DNA from: JAWLFY01 sp041685355
Lineage (GTDB): Bacteria > Planctomycetota > Planctomycetia > Pirellulales > Pirellulaceae
NCBI GenBank assembly: GCA_041685355.1
Contig: JAWLFY010000001.1
Location: 1-64,000 of the forward strand
DNA length: 64,000 nucleotides
Direction: 5' to 3'
In this document: in pieces, positions 51,267-60,619 of the stretch
Layout: every line of letters begins with the position of its first letter
Numbering within the stretch: the stretch's first letter is position 1
The notes under the pieces: generated by a model
Told to the model about the DNA's origin: nothing
Database searches by the model: none
Seen by the model: the letters and a program-made list of their open reading frames with translations, nothing else
Made by a program: the position numbers and the translations under genes

Positions 51267-54200
51267 ACGTGTACAAGCAAGGGGTGACGAACAGCGTCGT
51301 CGCCAACCCCGCGAGCAGGCCCCCGATCACGGCTCGACCCAACGGCGCGTTCGCCTCCGCCCCGTGACCCGACGCGACCGCCATCGGCAACAACGCCAAC
51401 AGCGCGACCATCGCGGTCATCAACACCGGGCGAAAACGGATCGACGCGGCCCGCCAAATCGCCTCCTCCCGAGGCAACGACTCGGCACGACGTAGGTTCG
51501 TCGCGAAGTCGATCAATAACACGGTGTTCGCGATCACGATGCTGATCATGAAGATCACGCCCAACAACGATTGCACGTTGATCGCCGTGTCGGTCGCCGC
51601 CAACATCACCAACACCCCGCCGACCCCGATCGGGACCGAACCGAGGATCACCAGCGGCAACCGAAAGGACTGAAACAACACGGTCATCAGCAGGTACGTG
51701 AGCAACGCCGAAAGCGCCATCCCGACACCCAAATTGCGGAACAATTCCTGCATCCGCGAATACTCCCCGCCGAGCACGATCTGGCTCCCAGGCAGCGTCG
51801 CCCGAGTGGTACCGCTTGAGCTCGTGCCCTTCAAGCTCATCCCGTTCGAACTCGAAACCTCCTCGCCCGTCTCACGCGCCGCGCCGGCGGATTCGTCCGG
51901 CGCGTACGGAACCCAATGGCCGTCATCGTGACGTCGGCCGTAACGATCCAAAACCCGCCCCACCTCCTCCGCGGCCTGCCCCAGCCCCCGCCCGTCGACC
52001 GACATCACGAGCTCGACCGTCGGCCGAACGTCATGGTGGACGATCTCGGTCGGGATCGACGACCGATGAAGTCGGACCAGGTTTCGTAGCGGCACCGATC
52101 GCCGCTGCGTCGGGCTCGTGAGCGGCACGTCGAGCAACGTCTGAAGCGACTCGATCGATTGCTCGGGGTACTGCACGCCGACGAAGTACTGGTTGAACGT
52201 CTTCGGGTCGATGTAGAAGTTTTCCTTGTGGAATTGGATGCTCCCGCTCAACGCCGCGACGACGTTCTTGATCACGTACGGCAACGCCAACCCGAGGTCC
52301 GCCGCCTTCGTTCGATCGACCTCGATCATGTATCGCGGGTAATCAAACCGCTGCAACACCCGCGCGTCGACGATCCCCTCGACCTCGGCAACGTCCCGCC
52401 GGAGGTCGTCGGCGATCCGCCGCAGCGTTTGCAGGTCGCGGCCGGTAAGCTGAACGTTGATCGGCGTCGCCTTCCCCTCGTTCATCGCGGTCCGGATCAG
52501 CCCACCGGTCGCGAACGCGAACTCCAGCCCGTCAAACTCGGAATCGTGAAGAAAGTGTTCACGGAGCTCGCGGACGTGCGACTGGACGCTACCGTGACGG
52601 TCCGGGGTAAGCTGAACCTTCAACGCCGCGTCCATCGGCCCGGCGTTCGGCGTGTAGGCGGCGACCCACCCGGCGACCACGCCCGCTTCGGAAATGACCA
52701 ACTCCAAATCGCTTCCGACCTTTTCTCGGATCGCCGACTCGACCTCCGCGATCCGGCTTTCGGTGACGTGCAAAGCGGTCCCACTCTTCGCCCGGACTGT
52801 CATCTCGAACGACCCCGAATCGACCTCGGGGAACAGTTCGCGGCGGAGCCCCGGCCCGAGCATGACGACGCTCCCGACCAGGAACGCGACCGCCACGGTG
52901 ACGACGACCAGCCGCATCCGTAGCACGCCCCGCAGCGTCGTCTCGTAGGCCACGTTGAGCCGCTGCAGCGTCCGCTCCCAACCGAGCAACAGTCGACCCC
53001 ACGCCGAAACCGTCGGCTCGTGATCCGACGATCCGACGCCATGGCCCCCGCCGCCCTCGCCACGGCCGCCGCCCTCGCCGCCGTAAAACTCATCGGTCTC
53101 GTTGCCGTGAACGTGCGGACGAAGCCACGCGGCGCAGCAAACGGGGACGAGGGTCTGCGACAGTACGTACGCCCCGATCATCGCGAACCCGACCGCCAAC
53201 GCCATCGGCAAGAACAGGAACCGTCCCAAGTCGGGGATGAACGCCAGCGGCGACAGCACCAGCAACGTGCAACACGTCGCCACGAGCGCCGGCATCGCCA
53301 CCTCGCGGGTCCCCAGCAACGCCGCTTTGCGAGGATCGCCGCACAACCCCAGGTGACGATGGGTGTTCTCCAAACAGATCACCGACAAGTCGACGAGGGG
53401 GCCGATCGCGAGCGCCAACCCGGCCAACGTCATCACGTTGATCGTCTGGTCGGTGGCGTACAGCCCGGCGATCGCGGCCAACACCGAAAGCGGGATCGTG
53501 AGCACCGCGATCGCCGTCATCCGCAGACTGCCGAGAAACACCAGGATCACCAGCGAGCACATCACCGCCCCGAGCACGCCCTCTTCGATCAGCACGTGGA
53601 TCGCTTGACGGACATACACCGATTGATCCATCACCAGCCGTAGCGAGATCCCCGGTTCACTCAACCGCTGTGCCATCGTGTCGATCGACTCACGGAGCCC
53701 TTCGACGACGGCGAGCGTACTCGCGCCGGCTTGCCGAAAGACCGGAATGTAGGTCTGGCGGCGGCCGTTCACCCGCACCAAACTCGTCTGCACGATGCTC
53801 CCGTCGGTCGGCTCGGCGACATCGCGGAGGAACGTCACCTGACCGTCCTGGACGGCCAACGGGATGCCGCCCATGTCCTCGACACGGTCGATCATCGCGC
53901 TCGAATCGAGAGCATAGTTGACGTCGCCGAAACGGACGTCACCGGTCGGCAGGAACAGGTTGTAGCGATCGATCGCGTCCATCACGTCAAGCGGTGACAT
54001 CTGGCGGGCTTCGAGCTGGTGGCGGTCCAAGTACGCCAGGATCGCCCTCCGCTTGCCGCCGTGGATCGACGGCGCGTTGGCCCCCGGAAGCCCCATGATC
54101 ATGTTGCGGACTTCATACCGCCCGACCTCGTATAACGTCTCCTCCGACGCGGTCTTGCTATCGAGCGCGATCACGCACGCCGGTGTCGTCCCGGTCGGGT

Positions 54201-54597
54201 CGAACGGCAAAATCACCGGCGGGTCGGTCCCCGGTGGCATGTTCTTATAGGCGGCGGTGGACAGCGAATTGACCTGGGCCAACGCGCTGTTCAAATCGAC
54301 CCCGTCGCGGAAGTAGTTCCGCACGATGCTGGCGCCGACGATCGAACGGGATTCCTGACGCCGCCGGCCCGCGGCCTGGCCCGTTTGTCGCTCGATCCGA
54401 CTGGTGATGCTCTTCGCCACCGACTCCGCCGGCATCCCGCCGTAGAACGTCAGCACCTGCACCGCGGCGCTGCGGTTGACCGGCAAAATGTCGACCGGGA
54501 TCGAAACCGCGGCGAGCCCCCCCAACACGATCAACATCAACACCGCGACGACGACCGAGATCGGCCGCCGGATCGACGCTTGGATCAGAGCTTGCAT
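51199..54597 (-). CDS. RND-family efflux transporter permease (inner-membrane pump)
   Basis: 1132 residues from ATG 54597. The typical start MQALIQASIRRPISVVVAVL includes helix 1; a longer frame to 54681 was rejected. Two halves each have one helix, a large periplasmic porter loop (QVLTFYGGMPAESVAKSITS; FEMTVRAKSGTALHVTESRI) and five more helices. The proton-relay helix reads LALAIGPLVDLSVICLENTH: one Asp is present where AcrB has Asp-Asp, resembling the single-Asp arrangement of heavy-metal RND pumps such as CusA. In the second half ALLTYLLMTVLFQSFRLPLV and IFMISIVIANTVLLIDFATN are conserved. An acidic Gly/His/Glu insertion (FYGGEGGGRGEGGGGHG) and a hydrophilic Ser/Gly insertion are extra. 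It exports toxic compounds or metals with the neighbouring adaptor and TolC protein. Substrate unknown. The adaptor gene is divergent. Confidence 0.94.
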   Translation of the reverse strand: MQALIQASIRRPISVVVAVLMLIVLGGLAAVSIPVDILPVNRSAAVQVLTFYGGMPAESVAKSITSRIERQTGQAAGRRRQESRSIVGASIVRNYFRDGVDLNSALAQVNSLSTAAYKNMPPGTDPPVILPFDPTGTTPACVIALDSKTASEETLYEVGRYEVRNMIMGLPGANAPSIHGGKRRAILAYLDRHQLEARQMSPLDVMDAIDRYNLFLPTGDVRFGDVNYALDSSAMIDRVEDMGGIPLAVQDGQVTFLRDVAEPTDGSIVQTSLVRVNGRRQTYIPVFRQAGASTLAVVEGLRESIDTMAQRLSEPGISLRLVMDQSVYVRQAIHVLIEEGVLGAVMCSLVILVFLGSLRMTAIAVLTIPLSVLAAIAGLYATDQTINVMTLAGLALAIGPLVDLSVICLENTHRHLGLCGDPRKAALLGTREVAMPALVATCCTLLVLSPLAFIPDLGRFLFLPMALAVGFAMIGAYVLSQTLVPVCCAAWLRPHVHGNETDEFYGGEGGGRGEGGGGHGVGSSDHEPTVSAWGRLLLGWERTLQRLNVAYETTLRGVLRMRLVVVTVAVAFLVGSVVMLGPGLRRELFPEVDSGSFEMTVRAKSGTALHVTESRIAEVESAIREKVGSDLELVISEAGVVAGWVAAYTPNAGPMDAALKVQLTPDRHGSVQSHVRELREHFLHDSEFDGLEFAFATGGLIRTAMNEGKATPINVQLTGRDLQTLRRIADDLRRDVAEVEGIVDARVLQRFDYPRYMIEVDRTKAADLGLALPYVIKNVVAALSGSIQFHKENFYIDPKTFNQYFVGVQYPEQSIESLQTLLDVPLTSPTQRRSVPLRNLVRLHRSSIPTEIVHHDVRPTVELVMSVDGRGLGQAAEEVGRVLDRYGRRHDDGHWVPYAPDESAGAARETGEEVSSSNGMSLKGTSSSGTTRATLPGSQIVLGGEYSRMQELFRNLGVGMALSALLTYLLMTVLFQSFRLPLVILGSVPIGVGGVLVMLAATDTAINVQSLLGVIFMISIVIANTVLLIDFATNLRRAESLPREEAIWRAASIRFRPVLMTAMVALLALLPMAVASGHGAEANAPLGRAVIGGLLAGLATTLFVTPCLYTFIAPGDRSAPGNRSASPTHVEA
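51223..51258. repeat. 18-nt tandem repeat in the region coding on both strands
   Basis: ggccgatcgattccccgg (51223-51240) and ggccgatcgatcccccgg (51241-51258) differ at one base. They encode IDSPGP/IDPPGR of the TolC protein and, on the other strand, the C-terminal tail of the RND permease. Confidence 0.88.
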
Positions 54598-54899
54598 GGG
54601 CGGGGGCCGATGATTTCGTAGCGGGTGGGTGGAAGGCGCGTGGTCGGTCGTCCGTGGAAAAGGGGCCGGCATTCTGCGCAATTTTCTGCAGCCGTTCCTA
54701 GAGCAATGCCGACATTCCGGAGACCGGGTGTGCCGATCGGGTGATCCCGTCCGGTTCTCGGTTGCCCGCCCCGCCCGACGACCTAAAGTCCATCCAGAAG
54801 TCCTTCTCTATCCGCGCATCACCGCCGCGACGCTCGTCTCCGCAGCCCGACACGATGCCCCGGATCCCGTCTCGAACGTTCGCGAAGGAGCGATCCACT
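54598..54899. other. Divergent regulatory spacer between RND permease and adaptor
   Basis: 302 bp between outward-facing starts, expected to hold both promoters. The adaptor leader ends with aaggag at 54885-54890. No operator palindrome could be picked out with confidence, and no regulator gene is adjacent. Confidence 0.5.
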
Positions 54900-56426
54900 T
54901 TGAAGCCTTCCGACCTCTCCCCGGCCGACCATGTCGCTCCTCCCCAGACGCAACTCCCGAAGGCCCGCTTCCCGCGACGCATGGCGGCCGGAGTGATCTT
55001 GCTCGGGATCGTCGGCGGGGGCGCCAGCCTCTGCCTCGGCGATCCCTCGGTCAGGAGCCGGATCCTCGGTACCCCCGGGGACAACCCCGACACGACCGAA
55101 ACGTTCACCGCCAAGCAAGCATCGATCCGCTCCGAGTCGACCCGCCAACTGAACGTCGTCCGTCCCGTCGCCGGCGGGATCGACCGGCGGATCGTGCAAA
55201 CGGGGTCGGTCGAGGCGCTCGAGTCGGCAGACGTCTACGCGAAAGTCTCGGGATACCTCCGCGCCGTCCACGTCGACATCGGCGGCGAGGTGAAGCAGGG
55301 CGACCTGCTCGCCGAACTCGACGTCCCCGAAATCCACCAAGAGCTCCAGCGGCGAAAAGGACTGCTCGAACAGGCCCGCGGCGAGGCCCGCAAGTTCGAC
55401 GCCCGGCTCAACGTGATGCAGGCCGAACAGGAAACCGCCGCGGCAACGGTCCGCGAGGCCGAGTCGCGGATCCAAAGCCATGTCCTCGAACGCCAACTCC
55501 ACGAACGGGAATCGGAACGGTTCGAACAACTCGTCCGCCAAGGGGCGATCGAAGAGACCCTGCTTGAAGAAAAGCGGCACCGCACCGAAATCGCCCGGGC
55601 AGCCGAAGAGCAGGCCCGTGAGGCGGTCCGCGTCGCCAACGCCAAGTGGGCCGAACTCGGACCGCGAATCGAACTCGCCGAAGCCGAAGCGGCGACCGCC
55701 CACGCCGCCGTCGAAGTCGCCGCCGCCGACGTCGAGCAAGCCGAGATCATGGTCCGCTACTGCCGCATCACCGCCCCCTTCGACGGGGTCGTGACCCAGC
55801 GGCACGTCGACCCCGGCAGCTTCGTTCGCTCCGCCGCCGACGGCGGAAGCCAACCGATGTTCAAACTTTCCCGGGCCGACCAGATGAAGGTCGTCGTCTC
55901 GGTCCCCGATCGCTTCGTCCCCTTCGTCAACCCGGGCGACGACGCCGAAGTCCGGATCGACGCGCTCCGCGGCGAGGTGTTTCGCGGCAGCGTTTCCCGG
56001 ATCGCCCGCTTCCAAGACCGGAAGACGCGGACGATGCGGGTCGAGATCGATCTGCCCAACCCCGGCGGCCGACTTGTCGACGGGATGTACGGGGCGGTCA
56101 CGATCGAATCCCCTCCCCCCGTCGAGAGCGTGACCGTCCCCGCCGCCAGCCTCCCGTCGGGGACCGAGAACGGTTGGGGCAAACTGTTCGTCGTCCGCGA
56201 CGGACGCCTCGTACGGGTCCCCGTGTGGGTCGGCAAAAACGACGGAAGACGGGCCGAAGTCTACTCGGGCGTGAAACCGGATTCGCTGATCGCGTGCGAG
56301 TTCACCCAAGCCGAACTCCTCGGCGACGGACAACTCGCCAAGGTCGAATTCCGGCCGCTCGATCAGGAGGAATTCCTCGCCGGCTCCGGCACCCAAGTCG
56401 GGGTCACCGCCCCCGCCCAACCCTGA
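54900..56426 (+). CDS. Efflux RND transporter periplasmic adaptor subunit (HlyD/MFP family)
   Basis: 508 residues from TTG 54900, chosen for a perfect aaggag 9 nt upstream. ATG starts at 54855 and 54741 in the same frame are alternatives, but lack a ribosome site. A membrane anchor or signal follows (MAAGVILLGIVGGGASLCLG, about 29-48). Then the barrel-sandwich half RRIVQTGSVEALESADVYAK, SGYLRAVHVDIGGEVKQGDL, a long coiled-coil hairpin (about 125-285, Glu/Arg/Ala-rich) and the lipoyl return strand VRYCRITAPFDGVVTQRHVD. The beta-barrel part includes LSRADQMKVVVSVPDRFVPF and EVFRGSVSRIARFQDRKTRT. It bridges the inner-membrane pump and the outer-membrane channel. It is divergent from the RND gene. 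The stop codon lies within the first unit of a 21-nt array. The family call is secure, the start less so. Confidence 0.9.
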   Translation: MKPSDLSPADHVAPPQTQLPKARFPRRMAAGVILLGIVGGGASLCLGDPSVRSRILGTPGDNPDTTETFTAKQASIRSESTRQLNVVRPVAGGIDRRIVQTGSVEALESADVYAKVSGYLRAVHVDIGGEVKQGDLLAELDVPEIHQELQRRKGLLEQARGEARKFDARLNVMQAEQETAAATVREAESRIQSHVLERQLHERESERFEQLVRQGAIEETLLEEKRHRTEIARAAEEQAREAVRVANAKWAELGPRIELAEAEAATAHAAVEVAAADVEQAEIMVRYCRITAPFDGVVTQRHVDPGSFVRSAADGGSQPMFKLSRADQMKVVVSVPDRFVPFVNPGDDAEVRIDALRGEVFRGSVSRIARFQDRKTRTMRVEIDLPNPGGRLVDGMYGAVTIESPPPVESVTVPAASLPSGTENGWGKLFVVRDGRLVRVPVWVGKNDGRRAEVYSGVKPDSLIACEFTQAELLGDGQLAKVEFRPLDQEEFLAGSGTQVGVTAPAQP

Positions 56427-56495
56427 TCCGCCCCCGCCCAACCCTGATCCGCCCCCGCCCAACCCTGATCCGGCCCGCCCAACCCTGATCCGCCG
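56414..56495. repeat. 21-nt tandem repeat, four copies, on the adaptor stop codon
   Basis: Units at 56414-56434, 56435-56455, 56456-56475 (20 nt) and 56476-56495 (core cgcccaaccctgatccg). Each contains CCC TGA, so the adaptor stop has been multiplied downstream. Confidence 0.92.
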
Positions 56496-56572
56496 CGACC
56501 GTCCTACGCCGATTCGACCTCAACCGGTACGCTACCGGCTGATTGGCGAGGCACCATCCCGGAGCGATGTCC

Positions 56573-58261
56573 ATGAGCGGATCCCCGCAGCGGCGCGAAA
56601 CGAAAAACTTCATCGAACAGGCGATCGACGCCGACCTCGCGTCAGGCCGGTTCTCGAAGGTCCACACCCGGTTCCCACCCGAACCGAACGGCTACCTCCA
56701 CATCGGGCATGCCAAAAGCATCGTCCTCAACTTCGGGCTCGCCCAAAAGTACGGCGGGACGTGCAACCTCCGCTTCGACGACACCAACCCGTCGAAGGAA
56801 GAGTCCGAATACGTCGACTCGATCCGGGAAGACGTCCGCTGGCTCGGGTTCCAGTGGGACAACCTGCTGTTCGCCAGCGACTACTTCGAACAGCTCTACA
56901 AGTGGGCGGAAAAGCTAATCGGCGAGGGGCTCGCCTACGTCTGTGACCTGAACGGCGACCAAATCCGCGAATACCGCGGCACGCTCACCGAACCGGGCCG
57001 CGATAGCCCCTACCGTGACCGCTCGCCGGAAGAAAACCTCGACCTGTTCCGGCGGATGCGGGCCGGGGAATTCGCCGACGGCGAGAAAACGTTGCGGGCC
57101 AAGATCGACATGGCCGCGCCGAATCTCAACCTCCGCGACCCGGTGATGTACCGGATCCTCCGCGCCCGACATCACCGCACCGGCGACACGTGGTGCATCT
57201 ACCCGATGTACGACTGGGCTCACGGCCAAAGCGATTCGATCGAGGGGATCACGTTCTCGATCTGTACCCTCGAATTCGAAAACCACCGCCCCCTCTACGA
57301 TTGGTACTGCCGGTCACTCGAGATCCATCACCCGCGACAGATAGAATTCGCCCGCCTCAATATGACCTACACGGTGATGAGCAAGCGGAAACTGCTGCAA
57401 CTCGTCCGCGAGGGGCACGTCGACGGCTGGGACGACCCCCGGATGCCGACGATCTGCGGTCTCCGCCGCCGCGGCTTCACCCCCGAATCGATCCGACAAT
57501 TCTGTGCCGACGTCGGCGTCGCCAAGTTCAACAGCACGATCGATGTCGTCCGTCTGGAAAACGCCATCCGCGAACACCTTAACCGCGTCGCCCCGCGACG
57601 GATGGCCGTGCTCGACCCGGTCAAGTTGACGATCACGAATTGGCCCGACGGCGAAGTCGAGATGACCGACGCGGTCAACAACCCGGAAGCCCCGTCCGAA
57701 GGGACCCGCCAAGTCCCCTTCACCGGTTCGCTGTGGATCGAACGGGACGACTTCCGCGAAGAGGCCCCGAGGAAATTCTTCCGGCTCAAAAAGGGAGCCG
57801 CGGTCCGGCTCCGGGCCGGCTACATCATCGACTGCCACGACGTCGTCAAAGATGACCAGGGACGCGTCGTCGAGATCCTCTGTACCTACGACCCCGAAAC
57901 CAAGAGCGGCGCCGACACGTCGGGCCGCAAGGTGAAAGGGACCATCCACTGGGTCAGCCGAACCCACGCGGTCGCGGCCCCGGTGCGGCTCTACGACCGC
58001 TTGTTCCGCGTCGAAAACCCCGACGACGTCGAGGAAGGGGGAACCTTCCTCGATCATCTCAACAACGATTCACTGCAAACGGTCGAAGCCTACGTCGAAC
58101 CTTCACTCGCCGAAGCCCAAGCCGGCGACCGGGTCCAATTCGAACGGATCGGCTACTTCGTCGCCGACCCTGATTCGCAGCCCGGCAAACCGGTCTTCAA
58201 CCGCATCGTCCCCCTCCGCGACACCTGGGGCAAACTCGAAGCGAAAGGGAAAACTGGCTGA
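56573..58261 (+). CDS. glnS: Glutaminyl-tRNA synthetase
   Basis: 562 residues, similar to E. coli GlnS (554). The ATG at 56573 has ggag 8 nt upstream; a second ATG at 56567 and TTG at 56543 are alternatives. Class I signatures: HTRFPPEPNGYLHIGHAKSI (HIGH), CNLRFDDTNPSKEESEYVDS, YPMYDWAHGQSDSIEGITFS with ICTLEFENHRPLYDW, and LNMTYTVMSKRKLLQLVREG (KMSKS as VMSKR). The anticodon-binding beta-barrels follow (about 330-560: SLWIERDDFREEAPRKFFRL, GTIHWVSRTHAVAAPVRLYD, FERIGYFVADPDSQPGKPVF). It charges tRNA-Gln directly; many bacteria use GatCAB instead, so its presence means the direct route is available. It stands alone, with the 21-nt array upstream and a 184-bp spacer downstream before the convergent DUF309 gene. 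Confidence 0.96.
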   Translation: MSGSPQRRETKNFIEQAIDADLASGRFSKVHTRFPPEPNGYLHIGHAKSIVLNFGLAQKYGGTCNLRFDDTNPSKEESEYVDSIREDVRWLGFQWDNLLFASDYFEQLYKWAEKLIGEGLAYVCDLNGDQIREYRGTLTEPGRDSPYRDRSPEENLDLFRRMRAGEFADGEKTLRAKIDMAAPNLNLRDPVMYRILRARHHRTGDTWCIYPMYDWAHGQSDSIEGITFSICTLEFENHRPLYDWYCRSLEIHHPRQIEFARLNMTYTVMSKRKLLQLVREGHVDGWDDPRMPTICGLRRRGFTPESIRQFCADVGVAKFNSTIDVVRLENAIREHLNRVAPRRMAVLDPVKLTITNWPDGEVEMTDAVNNPEAPSEGTRQVPFTGSLWIERDDFREEAPRKFFRLKKGAAVRLRAGYIIDCHDVVKDDQGRVVEILCTYDPETKSGADTSGRKVKGTIHWVSRTHAVAAPVRLYDRLFRVENPDDVEEGGTFLDHLNNDSLQTVEAYVEPSLAEAQAGDRVQFERIGYFVADPDSQPGKPVFNRIVPLRDTWGKLEAKGKTG

Positions 58262-58445
58262 CCCCGCCGTCCACCGCATCGATCCACTTAGCGGACGTCG
58301 TGAAGACTTCCGATGACACAAGAAATGTTTCACGGCAGCCAACTCGGCGGACGGAAGCAGAACGACAGAACGCGTCAGGATAGCGGCACTCGATGGAGAC
58401 GCCCCCCAAGTTCACCGATCGCACGGAGCCCGGTCATGCGTCTTC

Positions 58446-59039
58446 TCACACGTCCGCGGGTCGAATGAGAAACGAAAACACGCGAGGAGGATAAAGCCGG
58501 TCCTCGTCAATCCAAGGCGAATCACTCTCGGCCGCAGCAGCCTGCTGAGCCAGCACCGCCAGGGAGAGCCCCAGTAGCCGCACCGGCCCTTTTGGATCAT
58601 CACCGTGATTTCCTGCCTGCTTCCGTAACTCCGTTCGCCTTCGTGACTCCGCCTGTCTTAATAACTCGGTGGCGCGCCGGCAATGTCGACGCCGGCCGGC
58701 CGGCGAGCCGGCACGTGTCTTCACACCCGCCGCAGACAGTTTGATGAGAGCCTTCAGCAGATCGGCGGTAGGCCCGGAGCGGCCGGCTGCAAGCCAGAGA
58801 GCTTCCCATGCTTCGTGAGCTTCCCAGTAGTAGCCGTGATTGAACAGGTCGACCCCGTACAAATACTCGCGACACCCCTGCCACCGGTCGGGCGAAAAAT
58901 CGCTCGCCGCCGGCTGCTCCGGTGCCAGCCCAAACCGATGCCCACCGCGGTCGCTCACCGGGTGGGGTGTCTGTCCGGGCACGTAGGTATACGGAGGGAA
59001 CTCGATCTCGACGATCAATCGCGGCGTTTGCCCTTGCAC
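58446..59039 (-). CDS. DUF309 domain-containing protein
   Basis: 197 residues from GTG 59039. The start is supported by aaggaag about 7 nt upstream and by loss of sensible sequence further up (the frame continues into recA out of phase). The N-terminal part reads TPRLIVEIEFPPYTYVPGQT. The DUF309 domain is at about 60-150: CREYLYGVDLFNHGYYWEAH, EAWEALWLAAGRSGPTADLL and KALIKLSAAGVKTRAGSPAG, with the Tyr/Trp-His-Glu-Glu pattern typical of the family. The C-terminus is Arg-rich, then ends near PPRVFSFLIRP. The family is cytosolic, all-helical and without known activity. It lies 65 bp downstream of recA on the same strand and could be co-transcribed. Longer frames in other phases across this region are shadows. 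Confidence 0.83.
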   Translation of the reverse strand: MQGQTPRLIVEIEFPPYTYVPGQTPHPVSDRGGHRFGLAPEQPAASDFSPDRWQGCREYLYGVDLFNHGYYWEAHEAWEALWLAAGRSGPTADLLKALIKLSAAGVKTRAGSPAGRRRHCRRATELLRQAESRRRTELRKQAGNHGDDPKGPVRLLGLSLAVLAQQAAAAESDSPWIDEDRLYPPRVFSFLIRPADV

Positions 59040-59104
59040 GATTCGCTTCCTTGACCCCGTGACGAACCGCCCCGGACAAACCTCTTGGCTTCGTTCTCGG
59101 GACC

Positions 59105-60253
<1,149 letters not shown>

Positions 60254-60619
60254 CGTCCCTTCCCCTGTGCGCCGCTGCGCCTTGGTACCGTGAATCCCTG
60301 GAAACCGTTCCCCCTCCCGCGTTCGGAACCGAAACGATCCCGACTTTTCTGACGGGCCGAACCGATCCCTTCCGAACCGACTCCTTCTCCGGGAGGTGAA
60401 CATAACAATCGTATCGCGTCGAGCCACCAATGGAAACCCCGACCGCCGCGACGGTTGTAGTATCGCCAGACGACGGACACGTCCGGTCACGACCGCCAAG
60501 GATCGAACCTTTTTTTTCACGACGCGATTTTGGTCCCCGCCATCGGCCGCGGGTACGATAAGCGGTTCGCCAAGCGATCGGTTCCCCGCGGCCCCCCCTT
60601 CGTTTTTAAGGTTTGTCCG
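60254..60619. other. Divergent spacer between recA and the Gfo/Idh/MocA gene
   Basis: 366 bp, expected to carry both promoters. It includes a short T run (60510-60517). Frames crossing it belong to shadows or N-terminal extensions. I looked for CGAAC-type and CTGT-type LexA boxes and saw no convincing palindrome. Confidence 0.5.

Noticed and set aside
54819..56462. 547-residue minus-strand frame
   Set aside because: Shadow of the adaptor gene; repetitive Gly/Asp/Leu sequence without domain features.
58600..59079. 159-residue minus-strand frame downstream of recA
   Set aside because: Different phase from the DUF309 frame, which carries the recognisable domain; this one is a Ser/Arg-rich shadow.
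60254..60619. LexA/SOS box upstream of recA
   Set aside because: Looked for CGAAC-N4-GTTCG and CTGT-N8-ACAG style palindromes; only weak half-sites seen, not enough to claim.
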